The notes under the pieces: model-generated | What the model saw: only the letters and a program-made list of their open reading frames with translations | Told to the model about the DNA's origin: nothing | Database searches by the model: none | Translations under genes and position numbers: made by a program | Shown: in pieces, positions 44,464 through 55,355 of the stretch | Numbering within the stretch: the first letter of the stretch is position 1 | How the letters are laid out: each line of letters opens with the position of its first letter | DNA from: Gnetum montanum | Lineage: Eukaryota; Streptophyta; Gnetopsida; Gnetales; Gnetaceae | Direction: 5' to 3' | Assembly (NCBI GenBank): GCA_015680685.1 | Contig: MNCI01005769.1 | Span: 62,001 to 126,000, forward strand | Length of the DNA: 64,000 nt

Positions 44464-45371
44464 TGTTTATGGTGGTTGAGTGATGTTTTGGATGACTCTA
44501 ATCTTTTCAAGATCTACCTCTATACCCTTTGGGATATTTTCTCATAGCACTATGCTTTTTAGACCATGGGATGGATCTTTTGCTAGTTGAGCTTTAGATT
44601 GGTTTCAATACATATTTTAAGTACTTGCTCCAACTGATCTAGTGCTTGTTTGAAATCTACTCCATATGTGAAGAAATCATCCATAAAAACTTCAACACCA
44701 CTACCTATCTACTTCTAGAAGATACTTAAAACCAATCTTTGGAAGGTTGTTGGTGCATTGCAAAGATCGAAAGGCATATATCTGTAAGAAAATGTTCCCC
44801 ATGGATTGGTGAATGTGGTTTTTCCTTCATCTTCACGTGCACTACAGATTTGATTGTATCCACTGTACCCATCTAGAAAACTATAATAATCATGTCCTAA
44901 AATTGTATCTAGGACCTGATCAACAAATGGTAGTGGGAAGTGATCTTTAAATGTGGCTGAGTCTAACATTTGAAAGTTAATGCAAATGCACCATTTGCCT
45001 TCCTTCTTTGGAATTATCCCTAAAGGATTGACCCATTCACTATTTGCAATGGGATATCCCTCCTTTAGCGACTTTTCCAATTCTTGCTTGACTATCTTCT
45101 TGAGTTTAGGATTGAGCCTTCATTGAGGTTGGCATTTTGGTTTGACTACATGATTAGTATAAATTTGGTGTTAAAAAATTTATGGATCAATTCTAGTGAT
45201 TTCATCATAAGACCATGCGAACACTGTAGGCCATTTGTTAAGAACTTCCAGTAGTTTCCTTTTTTGTTCTTTGTCTAGGTTAGCGTTGATAATCACCAAC
45301 TTCTTATTGTTTAGAAATGCATATTCTAATGTTATTGGTAGGGATTTCAATTCTAGCAGTTTTGGTTTCAT
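44464..45371 (-). pseudogene. Reverse transcriptase of element J
   Basis: The linker (PITLEYAFLNNKKLVIINANL, 45180-45371) is followed by ANSEWVNPLGIIPKKEGKW, FKDHFPLPFVDQVLDTILGHDYYSFLDGYSGYNQI, PWGTFSYRYMPFDLCNAPTTFQRLVLSIF (44715-45080) and then FMDDFFTYG (about 44680) with the catalytic DD intact. Stops break the remainder. Confidence 0.82.
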
Positions 45372-45479
45372 TGTGTTTGGGATCTCCAGGTGTCCCCGGT
45401 TTGTTTCTTCTTCTTGATTATTTTGAGGGTAGGAGTGTCCTTTCCTTAGCTATTTTAATTTATCTATTTTTGCAACGTA

Positions 45480-46236
45480 GGTACTGATGATTTGTTCTTG
45501 AGGTTCTATGTACTTACCGAATTAAGTTTCTTCACTTGTAATCAACCACTGGGTGCCCTCTTGTTGGGTGGCTAATGCATATAGATAATTTTTCACAAAT
45601 ATTGTTTTGACACACATCTATTGCATGCGTTAGTCTCTTCTCATTTGATAGCCCAAATTCTTTGCATGCAATTTCACCCATTATTGTTGTATGTGATACA
45701 TGGAACTCTTTATCTTTGTATGATTCTGGCCTCATCTTCTTAAAAATTTCCAAAGACAAATCATGAATTCCAAGCTTAAAATCCATAATGCTAAGCCAAG
45801 CTCTTCCCATGATAATTGGCAATTCTCCCTTGTTTTTCCCCACGTGAATAACTAGAAAATCAACAAGGTAATACCAGCCACTAATGGTACTAATCACATC
45901 ATCCACTTGTCTAAGTAGAGCTATCATTGACTAGTCTACAAGCTCTAAGAGAATGCTACTTTTGTTTAGTGGTGGTAGGTTCTAGTCCTGATACATGTCT
46001 TGAGATATTAGGTTCATTCCGAACCCAGAATCTAGTAGAGATTTGTATGGTTTTTGTCTTGCTATTTGGAGATAAAATAAGGGACTTCCTAGATCAATTC
46101 TCTTTTGTGGGAGAGCCCCTACCTTAATCCAATCGATTATTGTTTGAGTGAACATGATAGTTGTGACATTTGATCGTGATGAAGTTGGAAGCTTGTTGTG
46201 TTTAGAAGGACTTGATGTAGTAGATGTATTCCCCAT
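45480..46236 (-). pseudogene. Aspartic protease of element J
   Basis: It contains TIMFTQTIIDWIKVGALPQKRIDL, KSLLDSGFGMNLISQDMYQD (catalytic DSG, about 46035) and DFLVIHVGKNKGELPIIMGRAWLSIMD (about 45800). One stop near 45930 separates two open segments. Confidence 0.8.
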
Positions 46237-48007
46237 CCATTGAGTCTTTTCTAAACTTGTTTTGAAGAATAGTCATTTCCAAGGTTGAGACTCACAGGTA
46301 ACCCTCTCCTCATGCATATTAACTACCTTGGTAGCATTTGTTTACTATCATTGTGATGGTAATTCTCCTTGCATAACAAGATGTGGCATTGGTGGTAGAG
46401 GATTTAGGTGTTGATTAGAATGGCCAACTATTAATGGATGCACATGTGAGTTTGGGTTTATCCTTGGCGATATTGATCTATGGTATTCTACTGGATAGTA
46501 CTATGGGGTTTGAACAGTTGCATTACTAAGTGATACTGAACGTTAAACAAAATATCTGTATGGATTTGGTGCAAAGCTTCACTAGGATAATACATTTTGT
46601 TGGAGGTTTTGTTAGTAGTTACCTTGAGAATAAGGTAACCATTTTGGCATTTTTCTTTTAACAAATTTGGAAATGAGTGCGTAGGCTCCTGTCTCTTGTA
46701 GATGTGTCATGACTGGGACAACACTCTTTGGGATGTTCATACTAACACACAATGCAATCTTTCTCATCTATGGAGCTAGTGTCTAAGCACTCATCTACTA
46801 AAGCAACTTTGTTTTTCTATCCAAATTCTTTCTTTTTCCTCTTGTCGTTGCCTTTTTGAAAGGATTGCTTGGTTCTTTCCTCTATAATCTTTAATGTAGT
46901 TGCAAATTTTTCATTAACGAAATCCCACATTTTTTCTACTATGGTTGCCATGTCATTTACAAATTTCTAGATTGGTAGTGTCTTTTTCTAGATAGCTTGA
47001 TCCAAGGTTTTCCTCCTCTTGTGTATCACAGAATTGTGCACCTTTTTTTTGAATTGATAGATCTTTGTTATACTCTTTAGCCAATTCCCTCTTTCTTAGC
47101 TCACCTTCCTCCTTTGCCGCTTGGTTGATTAGCCTTTGGATACTATGGATGATCATTTCTGATAATCTACCTTAGGCATAAACCCCAAGAGTTTCTTTTG
47201 TTTTACTTCGTAACCCATCTACAATGTGCTTGAGCTGTTCTCTTGGTGAAAATCCATGGCTTGGGCATATGTGCAATAGTGAATAGTATTTTTCCATTAT
47301 TGCATGAAGGGTCTCATGAGTACCTTGCTTCCATCCCTAGATTTGTTTTCTTAAGTTAGACACTCGTGAATAAGTTTGGTATTTATTGTTGAAGAGTTCG
47401 AGCATGGTACCCCAACACTTAATTGATTCAAGTTCTAGTCACTTGTACTAGCTCTCTGCCTCCTTCACAAGTGTTTTAGAAAATAGCTTCAATTTATGCC
47501 AATCACCTTCAACATTTTGAAGTGCATAGGCATCATGAAAAGCTTGAAGGTGATGTTGTGGATTAGCATTATAGCCACCTTCAAATCTTAACATGTTGTT
47601 CATATATAGTCATTTGATTTGGCTATCCATCATGTGACTAGTTTGTATGTGGATAGCTTCCTAAATGTTTATCATGCTTCGGGTTGCCATGAGGGGTTCA
47701 TCATCGTGGTTGGGTTTGTATGTTCTATTGTAGTGGTAACCCCTTTTGTGCTCATACCTTTCTTAATCTTGTCTTTGATCCCTTCATCTTCTTCATTCAT
47801 ACTCTTCATCTTTTGTATCAGAGTGTCTTGAATATTGGTCATGATGGTCATGAGTCCTCCTTTCTTCCCTATTATAGTCATAGTACTTGTGTTGTCTTCT
47901 ATCAGAGTCCACTGATGATCATGATGAGGTAGATGAGGTAGTAGGAGAATGATGTCAACTTGTTCTCCTTTCACGACTCTTGTATGATTCTTTGTAGGAT
48001 TTGGTAG
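46237..48007 (-). pseudogene. Gag of element J, C-terminal two thirds
   Basis: Here lie the capsid region (about 47590-47150), the helical segment KEEGELRKRELAKEYNKDLSIQKKG (46953-47156) and the zinc knuckle C..C..YEHPKECC with all Cys/His kept but a stop inside (about 46735). The tail is Pro/Tyr-rich. Element K cut the reading at 48007 within the Asp/Glu/His/Arg-rich linker; it resumes at 57812. Confidence 0.75.
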
Positions 48008-48803
48008 TGATGGGACGCGATATTGCGTATGCGATATCGTGTCCTCCCCTGCGATATCGCGGTGCGTTGCCAAGTCTATAAATAAGAGGCGGCTCTGCAT
48101 TTTTTCTATCCTAGGCTTAGATCATAGCAAAACTCTGTCAATTTGATCCCTCCAGAGATAGAATATTTTCCATGTGCCCACAGTAGGAGCTCCAAAGTGA
48201 ACGGATCTTTATTTGAGCAGACATTGTACTTAAACACAAGTTTGTGTACGGTAATAAAGATGAACTTCTTGGATAAACCTTACAGTGCATGGAATAGGCT
48301 AAATAGGATTTTATTTATTGTTATTTACTGTTTATCATTTAATCACTTTATTCATTATTAAATCTCTCTCAACCCTTCTCTCCTAGTTAAGTGCCTCAGT
48401 ACGACCGCTTCTAGCACATGCGTTACGCGTGGTGATCCCAGCAACGACTAGCATTTGGTAACCATGGTTGCATCGGTTCAGGGTGTGAACGGTAAGTGGG
48501 AACGGATGTTGATGCTAGGTTAATTAAGGCTTAGTTAGTTAGTTCAATTTAGTTAATTAGTTTCTTCAACCCTTCACCTCACTAGCATAGGAGATAAAAA
48601 AAGAAAAGCTATAAAAACCATATACCTCGGACTTACTTAACCATACACCATGACAAATACAAGTAAGTCTGGGAAGACAATGAATAATTAACCTTAAGTG
48701 TTCCATGAGGCATGTAGGCGCTTAGTCTACGGAGTTCGACCGGATCATACATGTTACGCTCGTATTCGTATGGTTGAGTGTAGGGGTACCTCACCACTCA
48801 TCA
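48008..48803 (+). repeat. 5' LTR of element K
   Basis: 796 bp, TGATGGGACGCG ... CCACTCATCA. U3 has three GATAT(C/T) units (48016-48062), one or two more than the 3' LTR. TATAAATA is at 48077-48084. ATCTTTATT (48205-48213) pairs with AATAAAGAT (48253-48261). Confidence 0.95.
48205..48261 (+). promoter_or_regulatory. Poly(A)-signal stem-loop in the R region of K
   Basis: The 9-base arms enclose about 39 bases, which themselves can fold (ACACAA ... TTGTGT, with GTAC on both sides). The right arm contains the AATAAA signal. Equivalent arms are found in the LTRs of A, C, D, E, F, G and H. Confidence 0.7.
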
Positions 48804-48824
48804 TTGGCACCGTTGCCGGGGACT
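48804..48824 (+). promoter_or_regulatory. Primer binding site of element K
   Basis: TTGGCACCGTTGCCGGGGAC follows the LTR. From the TGG it matches the complement of the plant tRNA-Asp 3' end at all but one position, the best primer site in the window. Confidence 0.9.
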
Positions 48825-48948
48825 AAGTGTTTGTACGCTAAGTAGAACATAGGAAATTACTCACATCGTTGGGAGCTTAAATGAACCTTAGGGTTAATTA
48901 AATGAAAAAAAATTATATAACGGTTAATTAACACATCGATAAGACATC

Positions 48949-51250
48949 ATGTCTTCTTCTTCTTCTCATAAGAGCATTACACCACCTAGGGATAATACAA
49001 GAAACAATCGGCAATCAAAAACACATAACCTAAATTTGCTAGTTCCTCAACAATATAGGGTGGAATATACTCATCCCGATGAGTATATACCCAATTTTAC
49101 TTTTATCCTTCATCAGGATGAACAGATGCATTGGAGAGATTTGCAAGGTAACATAGTATTACCTCCAGATCGTGCAGTCCCCAACATGCATCACCGTGCT
49201 TTGGCACAAATCGACATGACACAGCTCTATGCTGAATATATTATAGGCAATTTTGACATGAGGGATTACGATCCCATAGCCGCACAATGTATAAGGGACT
49301 CAAGGCAGGAGAGCCAACATACACTGTTGAAGGGCAAAGAGGTCTCGCACATCCTAAGCGAAATAAGAGATGGTGAACCACTTATCATGGGTTCTCTATC
49401 GAAAGATGTTCCCCCTCCTAATGAAAGTGAGGGGGTGGGGTATCAAAACCTACGCTTCACAATACATAACCCTGGTTTTGACCCCCGTGAACACCAGCTA
49501 TTCACTGAGGGAACAACAACACATGACAAGGATGGGCACTCAGATCGTCATCACAATTGGGGTTGAAGCCACAGAAGAGGAGGCAAGAAACATTTCCATG
49601 GTGATGGTTCTCCTTCTTCTTCACCTTCATCACATCACTCACCCTCTCCTTCCACATCAGGGTGCAGTCATAAAGAGCATAACGGTGAGGATAGAGGTAG
49701 GCAAAATGAGAGACCTTGATAAGAAAGTCGAGGGAGAGGATGAGGGCAATCAAGAGAATCAAGGCATGAAAGAAGGGAAAGTAGGGAACAACATAGACAT
49801 CATAGACGTCATGAAAGAGATGATCATGATGAACCCCTACTTGACACCCAAAGCATGCTAAATATAATGGAGGCTGTGAGAATTCCAAAAAGGAATTTAA
49901 AAGATAGCCGAATCAAGCGCTTAGACATGAACAATATCCCACGCTTCAAAGGGGGATACAACGCAGATCCACAAAATCATTTATAGGAATTCCACGATGC
50001 CTGCACCTTGCAGAACATAGAAAATAAGTGGCAGAAACTAAAGTTGTTTCCAAGGACACTCATCAAGGAAGTAGAGAGTTGGTACCGGTCCTTAGAACCA
50101 GAAACCATTAGGAGGTGGAGTGCGATGTTAGAACTCTTCAACGATAAATATCAAATGTACTCCAGAGTGTCTAACTTGCATAAGAAGATCCAAGGATGGA
50201 AGCAAGGAAATCATGAACCCTTGGATGCTACCATGGGTCGCTACTACGCATTGTTACATCGTTGCCCAAGCCATGGATACGCACAGCAAGATTAACTCCG
50301 CCACATCGTAGATGGGCTAAGGTATGAAACTAGGAGAACCCTTGGGACTTATGCCCAAGGGAGAATATCAATACTTAGATCCCATGAAATTCATCGCTTG
50401 TTGGAACAAGTAGCCAAAGAAGAAGGCGAGCTATGAAAAAGGGAAAGTGTAAAAGAATACAACCATGATCCCTCTCTTCAAAAGAAGGGAGTGAGATTTT
50501 GCGATGAAGAGGATGAGTCACCACTCGAAGAGTTGGTGAATAGAAAAACCTTGCCACTTCAAAAGCTAACAACAAAAGTATTGGCTAAGGTAGATGAAGT
50601 ATGAAGCTCCTTAGATAGTAAAATTAAAACTATCTTAAAGATTGTAGAGGAGTCTAAGGAGGAACAAAGTAGTGACAAGGACAAGAAAAAGCGGAGAGAT
50701 TCAGGCCCTACACGTGACAAGGGTAAGGGAAAAATAACTATCTCCAATGAAGTTGTGGATTCAAACATAGACGATGAAGGTGGATGTGAGATATGCCAAT
50801 ATGACCATCCTAAGGGATGTTGTCCAATCATCTCACATCTACAAGAGTCTGGGGTGTATGCACTCAACCCAAGACTCAACAGATGGTAGACACCCCGAAG
50901 GTTACCTTATCCTCAAGGTAACCCAATGTAGTTCCACCAACCGTTAACGTACTATCCAAGTGGAACTCCACCACAACCCATCGGACAACATCAGTAGTGG
51001 TGACACCCACAGTCATGGGGGATGCCACTTCCGAAACAATACTACCCTTACTGGCAGCCCGATCCTTATGGATACTACATGCAGTAGCCGATTTCTCCAA
51101 GTGACCCTATGGGTTACGCAACTCCACAATGTTACTATCCAGTTCGGGAATATTATCAGACTTCCCCTCCCAGTAGGGATGCTCCACATGTATACCATCC
51201 TCCAAATCCATCCACACCTCTCATACCAGTAGCTCCACCACCAACTGCTC
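48949..51250 (+). pseudogene. Gag of element K
   Basis: Start at ATG 48949 (MSSSSSHKSITPP). The N-terminal module is open to 49566 (YTHPDEYIPNFTFILHQDEQ, WRDLQGNIVLPPDRAV). A Ser/His-rich then Arg/Glu/His-rich stretch follows (49570-49840, with ESRHERRES), then the capsid region (49925-50460: LDMNNIPRFKGGYNADPQNHL, WQKLKLFPRTLIKEVESWYRSL, TMGRYYALLHRCPSHGYAQQD), a charged helix, the zinc knuckle CEICQYDHPKGCC (about 50785-50825; CX2CX3HX4C) and a Pro/Gln/Tyr-rich tail. Thirteen or so stops occur, all at positions explained by C-to-T or G-to-A change. Gag and Pol share one frame. Confidence 0.85.
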
Positions 51251-52200
51251 CAACAATTCCAAGGGTATTTCCCACTCAACCGCAACAACCCAATGTCACG
51301 AGGGCTTCCAATCCTCAATTCTTAGTTGGTCCTAGCAATTTTATGTTAAAAAGACCTTTCTTCAGAACCAACAATCCAACTAAGCCCTCACCCTCACAAG
51401 CAGTTGAACATTTAAACACCGTCATACCAAATAAGGTTTCGGGACCCCCTTCAAACAAAAAATCATGCCCAATGCACACGGTTATGTTAACACATACCGT
51501 AACCGACTGGATTAAGGTAGGCCATCTTCCCAAGAAATTATGCGATCTTGGAAGCCCCCTAATTTATCTTCAGGTCACTAGGAATGAACCTCATAAGGCT
51601 CTTCTTGACTCAGGCTCTGGGGTCAACTTAATCTTACAAGAATTGTATAAAACCTGGAACTTGCCTCCACTCAAGAAGAGCAACATTCACTTAGAGCTAG
51701 CTGACCAGTCCATCACTGTTCCCTTGGGACAGGTTGAGGACATTGTTACCACCGTGGGTGGTTGGTCATACCCAGCTGATTTCCTAGTGATCCAAATAAA
51801 CAATGACAAAGGGGATTTCCCAATAATAATGGGAAGGGCATGGCTGAGTACAATAGATGCACGCCTAGAAATCCACAATCTTTCCCTAGAAATATCCAAG
51901 AAAAATACTTTTGGGAAGATTGAGAGGAAGAGAGTTCCATGCATCGCATATGGTGACACAGGATGCCATTGCATGCAAAAATCATGGGTGATGCGAAGTT
52001 TAACATTACCTGCATGCAATTGGTGTGCACAAGATATTGACATACAAAAGTGCTTATATGCAGTAGCCACACAACAAGAAGACACCTAGTGGCTGATGGC
52101 TGATCAAGAGAGCAATTCGATAACATGCATGGAACTAACTGAGGGGATAACTAGTGCTTATATTGAAAGCATAGACATACTAGAGCAAGTTCGTTGCCAA
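51251..52200 (+). pseudogene. Aspartic protease of element K
   Basis: Part of the open segment 51109-52089. It has TVMLTHTVTDWIKVGHLPKKL, then KALLDSGSGVNLILQELYKTWNLP (catalytic DSG, about 51607), ADFLVIQINNDKGDFPIIMGRAWLSTID and RVPCIAYGDTG. The open run continues to CLYAVATQQEDT and stops at a former TGG (52087). It is the longest intact pol-side segment in the window. Confidence 0.87.
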
Positions 52201-53130
52201 CTTACAGCCCTTAACTTCAAAAACATTAATTGGGGGAAGTTGGAGATTCCTAAGGAATTTAGACAGGAGCCCCTAGACCTAAAACCATTGCCCACCGGTT
52301 TGGAATACATGACCCTTGAAAATGGAAAACTAGTGATTATCAACGCAAAACTTGTCCCCAAGCAAAAAGAAAGCCTATTGAAAGTAATCAATAAATGGTC
52401 AAAAGCCTTTGCCTAGTCATATCCCAAGCTAACCGGAATAGACCCTAGGATATGCCAGCATAGGATTTACACGAACCCCTCCATGAAGCCTCGAAAACAA
52501 CCACAGAGGTGATTGAACCATAAATTGAAACAAGTAGTAAAAGAAGAGATAGAACAACTCCTCAAGGTCGTGTTCATATATTCAATTGCTGATAGTGAAT
52601 GGGTTAGTCCTTTGGTAATCATGCCTAAGAAAGAAGGCAAATGGCAGGTATGTATAGATTTTAGGCTACTAAACATGGCAACATTCAAAGATCATTTTCC
52701 GTTGCCGTTCGTCAACTAAGTCTTGGACACTATAGCGGGGCATCACTATTATAGTTTTCTGGATGGGTATAGTGGATATAATCAAATATGAATAGCACCA
52801 GAAGATTAAGCCAAAACAATGTTCACCAGTCCCTGGGGAATGTTCGCATATAAGCAAATGTCATTTGGCTTGTGCAATGCCCCCACCACATTCCAACATT
52901 TAGTCCCAAACATATTTCAACAATAGATAGGAAACGGAGTGGAAGTCTTTATGGACGACTTCTCCACTTATGGGACAAGCTTTGATCAAGCCCTAGACTG
53001 GTTAGAGTAAGTGCTAAAATGATGTGTTGAAACCAATCTAAAGCTCAACTGGTAGAAAAGCCATTTGATGGTTCAAGAGGGCGTAGTACTGGGACATAAG
53101 ATTTTACAATCAGGAATAGAGAGGTAGACC
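52201..53130 (+). pseudogene. Reverse transcriptase of element K
   Basis: A linker (LEYMTLENGKLVIINAKLVPKQ, KAFA then stop for Trp) leads to SEWVSPLVIMPKKEGKWQVCIDFRLLN (52590-52675), FKDHFPLPFVN, YSFLDGYSGYNQ (about 52755), SFGLCNAPTTFQH (about 52865) and VEVFMDDFSTYG (about 52940; FMDD catalytic pair kept). A 2-base insertion (extra AG) at about 53117-53121 in the GIEVDPEK segment shifts the frame. At least nine stops lie here. Confidence 0.87.
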
Positions 53131-53760
53131 CAGAAAAAGTAAAAGTTATCCAAGGAATTACTCGACAACCAGAAATGGTCAAATCTATTTGGTCATTCCT
53201 TGGACACACTGGCTACTACAGGAGATTCATTGAGAACTTCTCCAAGATTGCCAAACTTTTGGTAGAATTAATGAAAAAAGATGCACCCTTTGAATGGACT
53301 AGGGAATGTGAACGATCATTCCAAACTCTAAAACAAAGGCTTGTAGAAACCCCTATTCTACAAGCCCCTGACTAGTCCAAACCATTTCATATCATGACTG
53401 ACGCATCTAATTACACCTTTGGAGTCATACTGACATAGTTAGATGAATAGAAATGCCCTTATTACATCCACTGTGTGAGTAAGAGTAGTGCTAGTGCACA
53501 ATTCAACTACACCACCACCAAAAAGGAATTAATGGCTATAGTGTTTACACTGGAAAAATTTAGGCACTATGTGTTGGGCTACAAAGTGTACATTCATACA
53601 GATCATAGTGCAATTCGGTTCCTCATAAACAAGCCAATGGTTAGCTCTCGTATTATACGTTGGTTGGTAATCCTTCAAGAGTTTGATTTAACAATAGTAG
53701 ATCGAAAGGGCACCGAGAACGTTGTTGCCGATCATTTATCTTGGTTGCGTTGGGACAACA
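53131..53760 (+). pseudogene. RNase H region of element K
   Basis: It includes SFLGHTGYYRRFIENFSKIAKLLVEL, DAPFEWTRECERSFQTLKQRLVETPILQAPD, MTDASNYTFGVIL (first catalytic Asp kept), FNYTTTKKELMAIVFTLEKFRHYVLGYKVYIHTDHSAIRFL and DRKGTENVVADHLSWL. The catalytic Asp/Glu positions are still present. Stops occur at 53374 and in LTQLDEQK-equivalent positions. Confidence 0.85.
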
Positions 53761-55175
53761 AAGATCATTTTCCTGACGAAACCCTCTTTGCCGATGTAAT
53801 AAATAACCAACCCACGGAAACAAATTGGTATAGTAGCATTCTTACTTTTCTTCTTTCCCAACAAACACCATAGGGGTTGGACTTTAGGAAGAAGCAATGG
53901 TTTCTTCATAAAACCAAGTACTTCATGGAAATCAAGGGACAACTTTATAAAGTCTATCCTAATGGCTTGGTTTGATGGTGTGTGCCCGATGAGGACCAAT
54001 TAAGAGTTCTTTAGGATGCTCATGAGGGTCCCTGTGGGGGCCACTATGTAGGGAGACGAACGACCATTAAGATCCTACTTGCAGGATATTACTAGCCCAC
54101 GATATTTTAGGATGCCCATCAATTTATCCAATCCTGTGAGCATTGTCAACGGGATGGTGGAATGACTACTAGAATGGAGGGTCCGCAACAATGGATTCAA
54201 CCCTTAGAACCCTTCAATATTTGGGGAATAGATTTTATGGGGCCTATCACACTGATGTCCAATGGGAAGGCTTATATCATTGTTGCCATTGATTATTTAA
54301 CCAAATGGGCTGAAGCAGCTACTGTAATAGATTGCACATCATCTACAGCTACATGATTTGTACAACAACAAATCGTAAACAGGTTTGGTGTGCTGTGTGC
54401 ACTCATCTTTGACAATGAAACACATTTTACAGGTGCAACTTTTTGCAAGTTAATGCAACGCTTGGGGGTTGAACATAAATTGACCACACCTTATGACCCC
54501 CAAGCTAATGGCCAAGCCGAGGTCACCAATCGGGAAATTACGAAAATATTAATGAGAACAATTAGCAAATTTAGGAGAGACTGGAGCACGAAACTGAATG
54601 ACGCTCTCTGGGCTTATGGCTCCACTTGGAAACTCCCTACATGCTACTCCCCCTATGAGTTGGTGTATGGAAAACTCCCAAAACTTCCAGTTCAAATGGA
54701 ACTCCATACACTATCCATGACATGTGACCTCCACCTTGATCTCGATCTAGCACAAAAACAACAATTGGCATCTCTACACATGCTAGACGAGAATCGATTG
54801 GTTGCCCTGTCATCAAACGAGATATACAAGGCATACAACAAACAACGTCATGACTCAAAAATTTGAAAGGTTAAATACCAACCCAGAGACAAGGACCTTT
54901 ACTGGGATCCTACACATGTACCCCAATGTACGAAATTTCAAACATTGTGGGAAGGATCCTACATTATCCATACGATCTTCCCCTCGGGAGCCATGACAAT
55001 ATATAAGCCCGAAACCCCTGATAAACGATTACTGGTCAATGTACAACAAACCAAACCTTTCCATGCACCAAGAACAACCAGTCCAACTCACACCTCTCAT
55101 AGTGGACAACCACGCTCCTTATTTCGGATCTCTTCCTTTCCATTCAGTCATGGGGGAGATGGCCACCTGTGTTAA
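53761..55175 (+). pseudogene. Integrase of element K
   Basis: The zinc-binding region is at 54020-54175 (HEGPCGGHYVGRRTTIKIL, CEHCQRDGG). The core has FNIWGIDFMGPITLMSNGKAYIIVAIDYLTKWAEAATV (first catalytic Asp, about 54230), LIFDNETHFTG (second Asp, about 54410) and NGQAEVTNREITKIL (Glu, about 54525). The C-terminus has LNDALWAYGSTWKLP ... YELVYGKLPKLP, MLDENRLVAL and YIIHTIFPSGAMTIYKPE. It ends SHGGDGHLC with stop at 55173-55175. There is no chromodomain. Five or six stops are present. Confidence 0.87.
55146..55162 (+). promoter_or_regulatory. Purine-rich tract at the end of pol in K
   Basis: AGTCATGGGGGAGATGG encodes the last pol residues and repeats the core of the true polypurine tract (CATGGGG). 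The same tract occurs at 25467 in D and 911-926 (inverted) in A. Confidence 0.55.
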
Positions 55176-55308
55176 TAATTGAGGCCCTCAATTCTTTTTA
55201 AGTTTTTTTTTTACATGTTTTTGTTTTACACATTTTTGTTTTACATGTTTTTGTTTTACAAATTTCTTTAACTTTTCTTGTTTTTGTTTTACAACATCAT
55301 TATACTTT

Positions 55309-55355
<47 letters not shown>

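Larger units (their letters stand above)
42227..48007 (-). mobile_element. Element J (main part): gag-pol remnant interrupted by element K
   Basis: The minus-strand order is gag, protease, RT, RNase H, integrase. The start of gag, primer site and 5' LTR piece are on the other side of K (57812-58680). The 3' LTR is not recognisable; the left end is a rearranged repeat patch next to the LTR fragment at 41831. The LTR type (58554-58680) equals that of element G. Confidence 0.8.

Noticed and set aside
48804-48824. Possible tRNA-Asp gene at the primer site.
   Set aside because: Only about 18 bases match the tRNA 3' end; the rest of the cloverleaf is absent. It is a primer binding site.
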